This document shows, in pieces, positions 42,835-51,202 of a stretch of DNA of 64,000 nt. Every line of letters begins with the position of its first letter. The stretch's first letter is position 1. Source of the stretch: Leifsonia xyli (GTDB taxonomy: Bacteria; Actinomycetota; Actinomycetes; Actinomycetales; Microbacteriaceae); the NCBI GenBank assembly GCA_003243275.1, contig QFQR01000001.1, positions 558,001 through 622,000 of the forward strand, in the 5' to 3' direction. The notes beneath the pieces were generated by a model that saw only the letters and a program-made list of their open reading frames with translations, did not search any database and was not told the origin of the DNA. Position numbers and translations under genes: made by a program.

Positions 42835-44246
42835 GCGAGCCGACCGAGCTGCTGCCACAATCCCCGGACCCGGCCGCGCAGGCCGCGCCCAGCCCGGACC
42901 CGACGCGGACGCGGAAGCGGAAGCGGCTGAGCCGCCGCACCCGCATCCTGCTGATCTCGGGCGGTTCCCTCGCACTCGTGCTCGTGCTCATCGCGGGGGT
43001 GCTCGTCGCGAACCGTCTCGGCGCGCAGGCCGCGGCCGATGAGCTGCGCGCCGCCCAGCGCGAGCTCACGGCCGCCGAGAACCGCTTCGACGAGGCCACC
43101 GGCCGGGTCGACACCGCGGCGGACGAACTCGACACGCTCGTCGCGGCGGCGGATGCCGGGCTCGCGATCACGGGAGCCGGCCTCGACGAGGCCGCCCGGC
43201 CCGCACTCCAGGAGGCGCGGGATGCCGCGGCGAAGGTCCAGGCCGCGGACGGCAGCGCGGTCGGGAACCTCGCGGGCGATACACGGACCGCCCCGGGTCG
43301 AGGCGATGACCGCGCGCGGGCGACGGCCGCGCGCGAGCGGGCACGTGCGCTCGCCGGCGACACCACGCTCGTGGAGGCGCGAGCGACCCGTCTCGAGAAC
43401 GCGGTCGACGCGCTGCGGACCGCGGCAGTCGACTACCTCACGGCCGCCCAGCTCGTCGGGCAGCAGTTGCTCACCGATCGCTCGGATGCCGCATCCGAGG
43501 CGACCGCGGCCCTCCAGAGCAGCACGGCGGCGCTCAACACCTCCGATCCGGCGTCGCTCGCCGAAACCCTCACCGGCTACCGTGCGGCGGTCGACGCCGT
43601 CGTCGCCTCCTCGGACGCGGCACGCGCCCCGGTGCGGAGCGGCGGATCCGGTGGCGGCAGCGGCATCCGGGTGCCGGATCCGTCCTCGATCACAGCGGTC
43701 GTCAACAAACGACGCGGCCTCTCCGCCGACTACGTGCCGCCGGGCCTCACGACCCCGGCGGGAATCCCCGGGGCCTCCCCCGTGCGCGCGGAGCTCATCG
43801 CGCCGCTCGAGCAGATGCGTGCCGACATGGCCGCCGCAGGCATCACGCTGCGGATGTCGAGCGGATACCGCAGCTACGCCCGGCAGCAGACGATCTACAA
43901 CGGCTTCGTGGCGAGCCAGGGCGTGGCGGGCGCGGACACCCACTCGGCACGGCCGGGCAACTCGGAGCATCAGACCGGGCTGGTGATGGACCTCGACGAC
44001 GGCACCGGGTGCAACCTGAACGCCTGTTTCGCGACCACCCCCGGGGGCCAGTGGCTCGCCGCGAACTCGTGGAAGTACGGCTTCATCCCGCGCTACGGCG
44101 ACGGCTGGCAGCCGATCGTCGGCTACACCTACGAGCCGTGGCACTTCCGCTACGTCGGCGTCGACGTCTCGACCGACATGCACGACCGCGGCATCCGCAC
44201 CCTCGAGGAGTACTTCGGTCTGCCGGCCGCCCCCGACTACGGCTGA
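42831..44246 (+). CDS. Membrane-anchored D-alanyl-D-alanine carboxypeptidase, VanY type
   Basis: A 471-residue cell-wall enzyme. A basic stretch (TRKRKRLSRR) precedes one transmembrane helix near residues 42-62, so the rest is extracytoplasmic. A long Ala-rich helical stalk (65-260) leads to the M15 peptidase domain: MSSGYRSYARQQTIYNGFV, zinc ligands in NSEHQTGLVMDLDDG and EPWHFRYVG. It trims the terminal D-Ala of peptidoglycan stem peptides. It is coupled to the HerA-like gene. The stop lies within the 3' end of a convergent HTH gene. Confidence 0.9.
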   Translation: MSEPTELLPQSPDPAAQAAPSPDPTRTRKRKRLSRRTRILLISGGSLALVLVLIAGVLVANRLGAQAAADELRAAQRELTAAENRFDEATGRVDTAADELDTLVAAADAGLAITGAGLDEAARPALQEARDAAAKVQAADGSAVGNLAGDTRTAPGRGDDRARATAARERARALAGDTTLVEARATRLENAVDALRTAAVDYLTAAQLVGQQLLTDRSDAASEATAALQSSTAALNTSDPASLAETLTGYRAAVDAVVASSDAARAPVRSGGSGGGSGIRVPDPSSITAVVNKRRGLSADYVPPGLTTPAGIPGASPVRAELIAPLEQMRADMAAAGITLRMSSGYRSYARQQTIYNGFVASQGVAGADTHSARPGNSEHQTGLVMDLDDGTGCNLNACFATTPGGQWLAANSWKYGFIPRYGDGWQPIVGYTYEPWHFRYVGVDVSTDMHDRGIRTLEEYFGLPAAPDYG

Positions 44247-44470
44247 GCGGGATCCTGCGGGATGAAGGCCGACGGGGTCGTGCCGAGCGCCGCAGCGACC
44301 GCGTAGAGCTCGGCGAAGGTGAACTCGCGGTGGCCGTCGAGCTTGCGGTCGAGGGTCGAGAACGCGAGCCCCGCGCGTGCGGCGAGCTCGCGGCGTGAGA
44401 TGCGCGCCCGGTTCCTGCGGGCTTCGACACGACGGATCACCTCCGCGGATCTCGCCAATTCAGTAGCCAT
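44237..44470 (-). CDS. Small XRE-type helix-turn-helix regulator
   Basis: A 77-residue Cro/CI-like protein: RARISRRELAARAGLAFSTL, then DRKLDGHREFTFAELYAVAA. The ATG at 44470 lies inside a perfect 16-base palindrome, and TATTGT lies six bases upstream, so it is probably leaderless and self-repressing. Its 3' end overlaps the convergent carboxypeptidase gene by ten bases. It faces a second HTH gene and an ImmA-like peptidase, forming a small regulatory cluster. Confidence 0.82.
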   Translation of the reverse strand: MATELARSAEVIRRVEARRNRARISRRELAARAGLAFSTLDRKLDGHREFTFAELYAVAAALGTTPSAFIPQDPAQP

Positions 44471-44478
44471 ATGGCTAC
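44463..44478. promoter_or_regulatory. Perfect 16-bp palindrome over the XRE start codon
   Basis: GTAGCCATATGGCTAC is fully symmetric and covers the ATG of the minus-strand HTH gene and the base next to its -10 (TATTGT). It is a strong autoregulatory operator candidate. Confidence 0.65.
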
Positions 44479-44554
44479 AATACGGAACGGATTGCTCTCC
44501 AACAAGGGCCAGGGGACGGTTCGGGGGTGACTCCGGCCGGATATTGTTGACCGC

Positions 44555-44914
44555 ATGGTGAGCCCCGACGCCGAACTCTTCGCGCAGGCGGTCGCAGCGC
44601 AGGTCCGCGCCGAGATCGCGGCCGCCAACACGACGGTCGCGGGCGTCGCGCGCGCGACCGGCATCAACCGCGAGACGCTCGACCGGTGGGTCAAAGGCGA
44701 GCGCGCGATGACGCTCAGCACCCTCTTCCGCATCGCGGCCGCGGTGGCTCTCGACCCCCACGTCATCGTCGAACGCGCCGAGGAGCGCTTCTCGGCGGGA
44801 TCCGGCGCACGCGATGTCGGACGCCCGCTCGACTATGAGGTCACCCCCGAGGGCCCCGACGCGGCCCTCCCGCACGCCGCGGAACGCGGGGCGAGGAAGT
44901 CCGACCAGCAGTGA
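44555..44914 (+). CDS. XRE-family DNA-binding protein
   Basis: A 119-residue protein with an HTH (VAGVARATGINRETLDRWVK, then MTLSTLFRIAAAVALDPHVI) and a disordered acidic-to-basic tail of about 40 residues. TATTGT lies seven bases before the ATG, so translation is likely leaderless. The gene ends ten bases before an ImmA/IrrE-like peptidase gene; in phage and ICE systems such peptidases cleave the paired repressor, and this protein is the natural candidate substrate. Confidence 0.82.
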   Translation: MVSPDAELFAQAVAAQVRAEIAAANTTVAGVARATGINRETLDRWVKGERAMTLSTLFRIAAAVALDPHVIVERAEERFSAGSGARDVGRPLDYEVTPEGPDAALPHAAERGARKSDQQ

Positions 44915-44924
44915 GGAGCCGGCG

Positions 44925-45329
44925 ATGCGCGAGTTGCTGCGTCTCGCCGCCGAGCAGGGCCTCACGGTGCACGCGTGCCACCTGCCCGAGGGGCTGCTGG
45001 GCTGCTACGAGCCCGACAGCGCCCGCATCTGGTTCGACCTCCGGCTGACCCCGTTCGAGCGCCGCTCCGTCATCGCGCACGAACTCGGCCACCACCACTA
45101 CGGCGACCGCGCGAGCACCCCCGCGATCGAGCGCAGGGCCGACCGCTATGCGGCGACGCTGCTCGTCGACCCCGCCGCGTACGCCCGCATCGAGCGCATC
45201 CATCCCGATGCCGCCACGATCGCCGACGAAATGCAGGTGACCGTCAAGATCATCGAGGCCTTCCGCGCGCACTGCCTCGAGCGGAGGGGCGAGGTCACCA
45301 CCGTGCGACGGCGGCCGCTCTCGGCCTGA
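44925..45329 (+). CDS. ImmA/IrrE-type zinc metallopeptidase
   Basis: A 134-residue peptidase with the HExxH motif in IAHELGHHHYGDR, a downstream acidic RRADRYAATLLVDP, and the IADEMQVTVKIIEAF helix. The ATG at 44925 follows GAGGAG. Family members (ImmA, IrrE, MspI-like) cleave HTH repressors, often after DNA damage. It is shorter than some relatives but includes the complete catalytic core. No integrase or phage structural genes are near, so this is a free-standing pair. Confidence 0.86.
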   Translation: MRELLRLAAEQGLTVHACHLPEGLLGCYEPDSARIWFDLRLTPFERRSVIAHELGHHHYGDRASTPAIERRADRYAATLLVDPAAYARIERIHPDAATIADEMQVTVKIIEAFRAHCLERRGEVTTVRRRPLSA

Positions 45330-45344
45330 CCGCACCGCGACGCA

Positions 45345-45384
45345 CGGATGCGGGTGCCCGTGGTGGTGGGAGCACCCGCATCCG
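45345..45384. terminator. Hairpin between convergent genes
   Basis: Perfect 13-base arms (CGGATGCGGGTGC and complement) surround a 14-base loop, just after the peptidase stop and before the convergent protease gene's end. A bidirectional terminator is likely. Confidence 0.6.
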
Positions 45385-45452
45385 GCAGGCGAGGACGGCC
45401 GCCGGGGCGTCCGGGCGGGGCCGGTCCTCGCGCGACCCGGCCCGGACGCCGG

Positions 45453-46979
45453 TCAGCCGAGCTGGAAGGTGTTGATCAGCTGCTTCAGCACCGTCTCCTT
45501 CTCGTAGTCGGAGTTGAGCTGGGCGATGAGCACGAGCGTGCCGGTGCCGCCCGAGTCCTGCGTCGCGAGGACGAGCTCATAGCTGCCCGCGCAGTCGAAC
45601 TCGTTGTAGACACCGGCGTAGTAGCCGTCGTCGTAGGCGCCGCTCGCCGTCGTCACCGAGCACTGGGAGGAGAAGTCGAACATCGCGAGCGCGTCCTCCG
45701 CGGTGAGGCTCGCATCCGTCGCGAGGAGTTGCGCTCCGGAGGTCGTGAACGAGGACTGGAATCCGGAGAGATCGCTCGAGGCGGCGGCGCTGTACCAGGT
45801 GCGCCCGTCTCCGCCCGTGACGCTCGCGCCGTCGACGTCGCTCCACTCGCTCGGCACGCTCATCGAGACGGTGCCCGAGTCGTCCGACACGGTGCTGAAC
45901 CCTCCCGAGTTGCTCGTGCTGCCGCCTCCGCTGGCGCCGAACACCCCGGTCGCAGTGACCGCGAGCTCCTTGCCGTTGACCTGACCGCTCAGGGTCGCAT
46001 CCTGCGCCGGACGGTACACGTCGACGTCGATCGTCGCGTCGACCCCCTGGGTGTCGAGCACCTTGCAGTAGCTGGCGAGGGTGCCGTCGGTGCCGACGCT
46101 CACCCCGCCGAGCTTGTAGATGAGGTCCCCCGGCTCGACGCCAGCGGCATCCGCGGGTCCGCCTGCCTCGACCGACTGCACCCAGACGCCCGCGAGGGAG
46201 CCGTCGTCGCTCTGCCACGCCTTCGCGTTGATGCCGATCGAGGAGACGCGCTCGCCCTTCGACAGCGCCGCGAAGGCCTTCTGAGCGACGTCGCGGTGGA
46301 TCGCGTAGTTGTAGTCGAGCGAGTCGTTGCCCGCGTAGTTGACGCCGACGACGGCGCCGTCGGGGTCGACGAGCGGACCGCCGGAGTTGCCGCCGCGGAT
46401 GCGCGCGTCGTGCTCGATGACATCGTCGAGCGAGGCCCACTGGGTGTCGAAGGAGAAGTCGTTCTTCGAGACGATGCCCCGGGTGAGGGTGAACTGCTCG
46501 GCGGCGCCGAAGGGATACCCGGCCGAGTAGACGTCGAGCCCGGTCTTGATCTCGCCCTGGCGCCAGCCGAGGTAGGGGAACTTCGCGCCCTCGAGTTGCA
46601 CGACCGCGAGGTCGAGGCATTCGGATGCGCCGACGACCTTCACCGTGACCTCCTTGTTCGGATCGCCGCCGAGGTAGCCGGAGAGGGTTCCCGCGCCGAC
46701 GACGACGTGGTTGTTGGTCATGGCGAGACCGTCGGGGCTCACGATGAAGCCAGAGCCGATCCAGGCGACCTCGGACGAGCTCGTGGTGCCGGGGTCGATG
46801 AAGGTTCCCTGGCCCTTGAGGTAGACCGTGGCCGATTGCACGTCGTCGAAGTCGACGGCCTTCGTGGTGGGTCCTCCGCCGGGGAGGAGGCTGCAGCCGC
46901 TCAGGGCTGCGGCCGATGCCGTGACGATCGCGAGAGCGGTCATCGCACGGCGCTTCGCTGTGTGGTGGTGCGAGGGCAT
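45453..46979 (-). CDS. Trypsin-like S1C serine protease with PDZ domain, lipoprotein
   Basis: A 508-residue exported protease. The signal peptide ends in lipobox ALSGC near residue 29. Catalytic His is in MTNNHVVVG, Asp in CLDLAVVQ and Ser in IRGGNSGGPLVDPDG, so the triad is complete. A PDZ domain follows (GVWVQSVEAGGPADAAGVEP, then GDLIYKLGGV). The C-terminal 170 residues after a Ser/Gly-rich linker form an extra domain of unknown role, with paired Cys (SSQCSVTT, EFDCAGSY). It resembles DegP/HtrA quality-control proteases but is anchored by lipid, not by a helix. Confidence 0.9.
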   Translation of the reverse strand: MPSHHHTAKRRAMTALAIVTASAAALSGCSLLPGGGPTTKAVDFDDVQSATVYLKGQGTFIDPGTTSSSEVAWIGSGFIVSPDGLAMTNNHVVVGAGTLSGYLGGDPNKEVTVKVVGASECLDLAVVQLEGAKFPYLGWRQGEIKTGLDVYSAGYPFGAAEQFTLTRGIVSKNDFSFDTQWASLDDVIEHDARIRGGNSGGPLVDPDGAVVGVNYAGNDSLDYNYAIHRDVAQKAFAALSKGERVSSIGINAKAWQSDDGSLAGVWVQSVEAGGPADAAGVEPGDLIYKLGGVSVGTDGTLASYCKVLDTQGVDATIDVDVYRPAQDATLSGQVNGKELAVTATGVFGASGGGSTSNSGGFSTVSDDSGTVSMSVPSEWSDVDGASVTGGDGRTWYSAAASSDLSGFQSSFTTSGAQLLATDASLTAEDALAMFDFSSQCSVTTASGAYDDGYYAGVYNEFDCAGSYELVLATQDSGGTGTLVLIAQLNSDYEKETVLKQLINTFQLG

Positions 46980-47114
46980 GTGACGGCTCCATTCGAGGAT
47001 GGCCGGCGGAGCGGGAACTCGGCCGGGAGCACCAGTGTGACCGTGCGGCGGGTCGACAGGCCCCTTCGAACGACCCCAGTTCCGAGAACTAGAGGGGTCC
47101 CGAGATGGAGTTGA

Positions 47115-47133
47115 TTAGGTTAGCCTTACCTAT
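47115..47133. promoter_or_regulatory. IdeR/DtxR iron box
   Basis: TTAGGTTAGCCTTACCTAT matches the 19-base iron-dependent-repressor consensus TTAGGTTAGGCTAACCTAA at nearly every position and abuts the ATG at 47134. The following two genes should be repressed when iron is plentiful. Confidence 0.88.
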
Positions 47134-47526
47134 ATGAATGATGGGCCGCACTTCCTCCTCGTCGGCGACAGCAGGGACATCCCCGCCATCAGCGGCATGC
47201 TGGGCCGGCTCCCGGTCGGAGCCGTCGGCCAGGTCTATCTCGAGGTCAGCTCCGCCATCCAGATCCGCCGACTCCCCGCCCCCGCCGGCGTCGCGGTGAG
47301 CTGGCTGTGCCGGGACCGCGTGGCAGGGGCGATCCCCGAACGCGGCGAACTCGCGGCCCGGGCGACCAAGGCGTGGGCCTCCGAATGGATGCCGGAGGAG
47401 TCGGAGCTGCGCGCGCAGCCCTTCATCATCTGGATCGGCTGCGCGACGAGCGCCTCGGTCACCCGGCTCTATCGCGAGCTCGCCGACCGGCTCGGCGAGT
47501 CGCACCTGCACCACCCGCACTACTGA
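47134..47526 (+). CDS. Short SIP-domain protein (siderophore-interacting, ferric reductase-like)
   Basis: A 130-residue protein matching only the C-terminal NAD(P)-binding half of siderophore-interacting proteins: FLLVGDSRDIPAISGMLGRL, then WIGCATSASVTRLYRELADR. The N-terminal FAD-binding domain of ViuB-like reductases is missing, and no start further upstream is possible because of the iron box. It may act with another flavoprotein, such as the one encoded 29 bases downstream. Iron regulation is clear from the adjoining IdeR box. Confidence 0.82.
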   Translation: MNDGPHFLLVGDSRDIPAISGMLGRLPVGAVGQVYLEVSSAIQIRRLPAPAGVAVSWLCRDRVAGAIPERGELAARATKAWASEWMPEESELRAQPFIIWIGCATSASVTRLYRELADRLGESHLHHPHY

Positions 47527-47555
47527 CGACGCACCGATCCGCACCGAGGAGCACC

Positions 47556-49283
47556 ATGCCATCCGAACGCCGCCTGTCCGCCACCGTGCTCGTGATCGGC
47601 ACAGGAGGCTCCGGCCTCCGCGCCGCGATCGAGCTCGCCGAGAGCGGCGTCGACGTGCTCGTAGTCGGCAAACGGCCGAAAGCGGATGCCCACACCTCCC
47701 TCGCAGCCGGCGGCATCAACGCCGCCCTCGGCACCATGGACGCCGAAGACACCTGGCAGCAGCACGCCGCCGACACCCTCACCGAGAGCTACCTGCTCGC
47801 CGACCCCCGCACCGTCGAGATCGTCACGCGCGAGGCGGCCCGCGGCATCGAAGACCTCGAGCGCTACGGGATGCCGTTCGCCCGCGAAGACGACGGCCGC
47901 ATCTCCCAACGATTCTTCGGCGCCCACACCTTCCGCCGCACCGCCTTCGCGGGCGACTACACGGGCCTCGAGATCCAGCGCACGCTCGTGAACCGCGCCG
48001 CGCAACTGCACATCCCGGTGATCGACTCGGTGTACGTGACGCGCCTGCTCACCCGCGACGGCGCCGTGTTCGGCGCCTACGGCTTCGACGTGGGCGACGG
48101 CACCCGCTACCTCGTGCACGCGGATGCGGTGATCCTCGCGGCGGGCGGCCACAACCGCATCTGGCGGCGCACCTCCTCGCGGCGCGACGAGAACACGGGC
48201 GACTCGTTCCGGCTCGCCGTCGAGGCGGGCGGCCGCCTGCGCGACGCCGAGCTCGTGCAGTTCCACCCCTCCGGCATCCTCGAGCCCGAGAACGCGGCGG
48301 GCACCCTCATCTCGGAGGCCGCGCGCGGCGAGGGCGGCATCCTGCGCAACGCGCTCGGCGAACGGTTCATGGAGCGCTACGACGCCGCGCGGATGGAGCT
48401 GTCGACGCGCGACCGGGTGGCGCTGGCCGCCTACACCGAGATCGAGGAGGGCCGCGGCACCGCCGACGGCGGCGTGTGGCTGGATGTCTCGCACCTGCCG
48501 CGCGAGACCATCATGCAGAAGCTCCCGCGGGTCTACCAGACGATGCTCGAGCTGCAGATGCTCGACATCACGAGCGACCCGATCGAGATCGCCCCCACCG
48601 CCCACTACTCGATGGGCGGGGTGTGGGTGCGCCCCGAGGACCACTCGACGGACGTCGCGGGCCTCTACGCGATCGGCGAGGCGGCATCCGGGCTGCACGG
48701 GGCCAACCGGCTCGGCGGCAACTCGCTCATCGAGCTGCTCGTCTATGGGCGCATCACGGCGCAGGCGGCCGCCTCCTACGCGGCGGGTCTCGACGCGCAG
48801 CGACGCTCGAGGGACGCCGAAGCCTTCGCGCGGGCCGAGGTCGACGGGCTGCTCGCCGCCGACGGGGCGGAGCACGTGCGCTCGCTGCAGCGCGGCATCC
48901 GCAACACGATGACCGAGCACGCGGGCGTCGTGCGCGACGAGGCCGGGCTGCTCGCGGGCCTCGCCGAACTCGGCGAGGTGGAGGAGCGGATGCGGAACGT
49001 GGGCGTGCACCCCGACATCGCGGGCTTCCAGGACCTCGCCCACGCCTTCGACCTGAAGGCCTCGGCGCTCGCCGCCCGCGCCACCCTCCAGTCGGCGCTC
49101 GAGCGCCGCGAGACCCGCGGCTGCCACAACCGCAGCGACTTCCCCGAGCTCGACCCGACACTGCAGGTCAACCTCGTCTGGTCGGCGAACGGCACCCTCG
49201 AGCGCGAGGCGATCGCCCCCATCCCGGCGGAGATCGCCGAGCGGATGCGCGAGGTCTCCGCCGCGGGCAAGCTCGTGGAGTAG
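47556..49283 (+). CDS. FAD-binding fumarate reductase/succinate dehydrogenase-type flavoprotein
   Basis: A 575-residue flavoprotein of the SdhA/FrdA/NadB superfamily. It shows the FAD motif VLVIGTGGSGLRAAIELAES, the flavin-contact HTSLAAGGINAALG, the active-site segments QFHPSGILEP, GEGGILRNALGERFMERY and STRDRVALA, HYSMGGVWV, and GANRLGGNSLIELLVYG. No iron-sulfur or membrane subunit genes are nearby, so it is not a normal respiratory complex; a soluble fumarate reductase or L-aspartate oxidase activity is possible. GAGGAG precedes ATG 47556. It lies in an iron-regulated operon with the SIP protein. Confidence 0.85.
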   Translation: MPSERRLSATVLVIGTGGSGLRAAIELAESGVDVLVVGKRPKADAHTSLAAGGINAALGTMDAEDTWQQHAADTLTESYLLADPRTVEIVTREAARGIEDLERYGMPFAREDDGRISQRFFGAHTFRRTAFAGDYTGLEIQRTLVNRAAQLHIPVIDSVYVTRLLTRDGAVFGAYGFDVGDGTRYLVHADAVILAAGGHNRIWRRTSSRRDENTGDSFRLAVEAGGRLRDAELVQFHPSGILEPENAAGTLISEAARGEGGILRNALGERFMERYDAARMELSTRDRVALAAYTEIEEGRGTADGGVWLDVSHLPRETIMQKLPRVYQTMLELQMLDITSDPIEIAPTAHYSMGGVWVRPEDHSTDVAGLYAIGEAASGLHGANRLGGNSLIELLVYGRITAQAAASYAAGLDAQRRSRDAEAFARAEVDGLLAADGAEHVRSLQRGIRNTMTEHAGVVRDEAGLLAGLAELGEVEERMRNVGVHPDIAGFQDLAHAFDLKASALAARATLQSALERRETRGCHNRSDFPELDPTLQVNLVWSANGTLEREAIAPIPAEIAERMREVSAAGKLVE

Positions 49284-49353
49284 CCCGCCGGAGCAACCCC
49301 GCAGCGCGTGACGACGGCTCGACCGCCGCAGGCGGGGCCTGGGCGGCGCTGGG

Positions 49354-49722
49354 TGGAGATGGGGGGAATTGAACCCCCGTCCATCGCTGTGAGCCTGCGC
49401 CTTCTCCGGGCGCAGTCCGTGGAATCGTTCTGCTCGGCTCCGACCTTTGTCACGAACGCCTAGGTCGACGAGCCCAGTCCCGGTGTGAGTCCCGCGCGGC
49501 CCCGGAGACCCGACCGCGCAGCAAGCCCTCTCGATGACGCCAGAGCCGGGGCGAAGGCGAAACCCGGTCTGACGGACCTTCTACTCTGCCTTAGGCGGCG
49601 AGAGCGAGGTCGGTGCGCTTAACGTTGGCACCTATGGTTTGCAGAGATCGTTAACGAGATAACCCTGCATCCTCGGCCCGCTTCTCGCAGTTTCGCAGGC
49701 GATGTCGAAACCGATCATCCCC
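49354..49722 (-). ncRNA. ssrA: Transfer-messenger RNA (tmRNA)
   Basis: The 5' end reads GGGGATGATCGGTTTCGACA (from 49722) and the 3' end is a T-arm and acceptor strand that includes GGTTCAATTCCCCCCATCTC and an encoded CCA ending at 49354. GGGGATG pairs with CATCTCC in the acceptor stem. The tag frame (49629-49591 on the minus strand) encodes ANVKRTDLALAA followed by TAA, giving the degradation tag with the usual Leu-Ala-Ala-like end. Its protein partner gene smpB is 0.9 kb away on the same strand. Confidence 0.95.
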
Positions 49723-49839
49723 ATGATCACCTCGCTCGAGGTGGGCCGTCATCACGCGCTGTGGAGTTGTCACGCCGCGCCGTCGCCGGCGCAGCCCCTC
49801 AGTGTAGCCCAGGCGGCCGCCTCCTGGCAGGATGGCGCC

Positions 49840-50511
49840 ATGGGCACCGTCATCACCGTTCAGGGCCACTTCACCGCCTGGTATCCGCCTGAGCGCGCCA
49901 CCGTGAGGCTCGCCGTCGGTGTCGACGGCCCGAGGCGCGAGGCGGTGCTGGCCTCCGCCACCGCCGCCGTGCAAACCGTCACCGACTCGGTGAAGAGGCT
50001 GCACGATCCGGATGCCGGGCCGATCACCTGGTGGTCATCCGACCGCATCCGGGTGTGGGCGCAGCGTCCCTGGAACAACGAGGGCAAGCAGCTCGCGCCC
50101 GTGCACCACGCCGCCCTCTCGATCACCGTGAAGTTCAAGGACTTCGACGCCCTCGCTGACTGGCTCGGCGAGACGGCCACGGTGCCGGGGGTTCAGGTGA
50201 ACGGGATCGACTGGGCGCTCACCGAGGCCAAGCGCACCTCCGTCACGACCGAGGTGCGCTCGCGTGCCGTCAAGGACGCCGCGGACAAGGCGCGGGTATT
50301 CGCTCAGGCGATCGGTCTCGGGCAGGTCACCGCGACGGCGATCGCCGACCCGGGGATGCTGGGCGTCAGCGGGGATCCCGGGGCGCCTGCCCCGACCATG
50401 ATGCGGGCGGCGGCGTTCGCGGCTCCCCCGCCGGGAGGGGCATCCTTCGACTTCACGCCCGAGTACATCGAGGTCGCCGCATCCGTCGACGCTCGCTTCG
50501 AGGCGAGCTGA
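49840..50511 (+). CDS. SIMPL (DUF541) domain protein
   Basis: A 223-residue protein of the SIMPL/DUF541 family. It begins with VITVQGHFTAWYPPERATVR and includes AVKDAADKARVFAQAIGLGQ and the closing EYIEVAASVDARFEAS, the usual beta-alpha repeats and conserved DA..KA..yA motif. Unlike most relatives it has no signal peptide, so it appears cytoplasmic. The function is unknown. Its ATG at 49840 lies on the opposite strand to tmRNA, with 117 bases between their 5' ends. Confidence 0.85.
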   Translation: MGTVITVQGHFTAWYPPERATVRLAVGVDGPRREAVLASATAAVQTVTDSVKRLHDPDAGPITWWSSDRIRVWAQRPWNNEGKQLAPVHHAALSITVKFKDFDALADWLGETATVPGVQVNGIDWALTEAKRTSVTTEVRSRAVKDAADKARVFAQAIGLGQVTATAIADPGMLGVSGDPGAPAPTMMRAAAFAAPPPGGASFDFTPEYIEVAASVDARFEAS

Positions 50512-50516
50512 GCCCT

Positions 50517-50584
50517 GCTGTGTTGCGGTTTCGGCGCTATGTGCGCCGCGCGCGCGGCACATAGCGCCGAAACCGCAACACAGC
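50517..50584. terminator. Perfect 28-bp inverted repeat between convergent genes
   Basis: Arms 50517-50544 and 50557-50584 are exact complements over 28 bases (left arm begins GCTGTGTTGCGGTTTCGGCG); the 12-base loop is a GC alternation. The repeat starts five bases after the SIMPL gene stop and ends 13 bases before the smpB stop. A bidirectional terminator is likely, although there is no T-tract. Confidence 0.7.
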
Positions 50585-50597
50585 GCGAAACAGGCCC

Positions 50598-51074
50598 CTA
50601 CTCGCCGAGGTGGCGGCGGCTCGACATGGCGCGATCCGCCTCGCGGCGGTCCTGGCGTTCGCGCAGCGCCTGACGCTTGTCGTACTCGCGCTTGCCCTTC
50701 GCGACGGCGAGCTCGACCTTCGCGCGGCCGTCCTTGAAGTAGATCGAGAGCGGCACGAGTGTGTAGCCGCCCTCCTTCGTGCGGTGGCTGATCTTGACGA
50801 TCTGCGCCTTGTGCAGCAGCAGCTTGCGCTTGCGCCGGGTCGCGTGGTTCGTCCACGATCCCGAACCCCACTCCGGGATGTGCACCGCATCCAGCCACAG
50901 TTCGCCGCCGTCGATGAAGGCGTAGCCGTCGACGAGCGACGCCTTGCCCTCGCGCAGCGACTTCACCTCGGTGCCGGAGAGGACGATGCCGGCCTCATAG
51001 GTGTCTTCGATCGTGTAGTCGTGGCGCGCCTTGCGGTTGGTCGCGACGACCTTCTGGCCCTGTTCCTTGGGCAT
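50598..51074 (-). CDS. smpB: SsrA-binding protein
   Basis: A 158-residue OB-fold partner of tmRNA in ribosome rescue. KVVATNRKARHDYTIEDTYE, GIVLSGTEVKSLREGKASLV, HIPEWGSGSWTNHATRRKRK and LLLHKAQI are conserved; the C-terminal basic tail (GKREYDKRQALRERQDRREA) enters the mRNA path. It follows ftsX with the dispersed palindrome between. Order on this strand is ftsE-ftsX-smpB-ssrA. Confidence 0.95.
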   Translation of the reverse strand: MPKEQGQKVVATNRKARHDYTIEDTYEAGIVLSGTEVKSLREGKASLVDGYAFIDGGELWLDAVHIPEWGSGSWTNHATRRKRKLLLHKAQIVKISHRTKEGGYTLVPLSIYFKDGRAKVELAVAKGKREYDKRQALRERQDRREADRAMSSRRHLGE

Positions 51075-51128
51075 GGCGCACCTCCTTCAACTCTCGCATC
51101 CGCCACGGCAGCCGCCCAGTCTATCGGC

Positions 51129-51198
51129 GAAACGCTACAGCGTCTGCCGACGGGCACCAGCGATGACTGCGGCACGGGGCCGAACGCTGCAGCGTTTG
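51129..51198. repeat. Pair of AACGCTRCAGCGTYTG-type palindromes
   Basis: A degenerate copy (GAAACGCTACAGCGTCTG, 51129-51146) and a near-perfect copy (AACGCTGCAGCGTTTG, 51183-51198) lie between ftsX and smpB. Here both genes run the same way, so the element would separate their transcripts rather than convergent ones. Confidence 0.72.
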
Positions 51199-51202
51199 AC
51201 CA

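Noticed and set aside
44237..45329. Prophage remnant
   Set aside because: HTH and ImmA-like genes are present, but there are no integrase, portal, terminase or tail genes in the window.
49340..49730. Integration site (att) at the tmRNA 3' end
   Set aside because: tmRNA genes are common integration targets, but no integrase and no duplicated 3' end were seen nearby.
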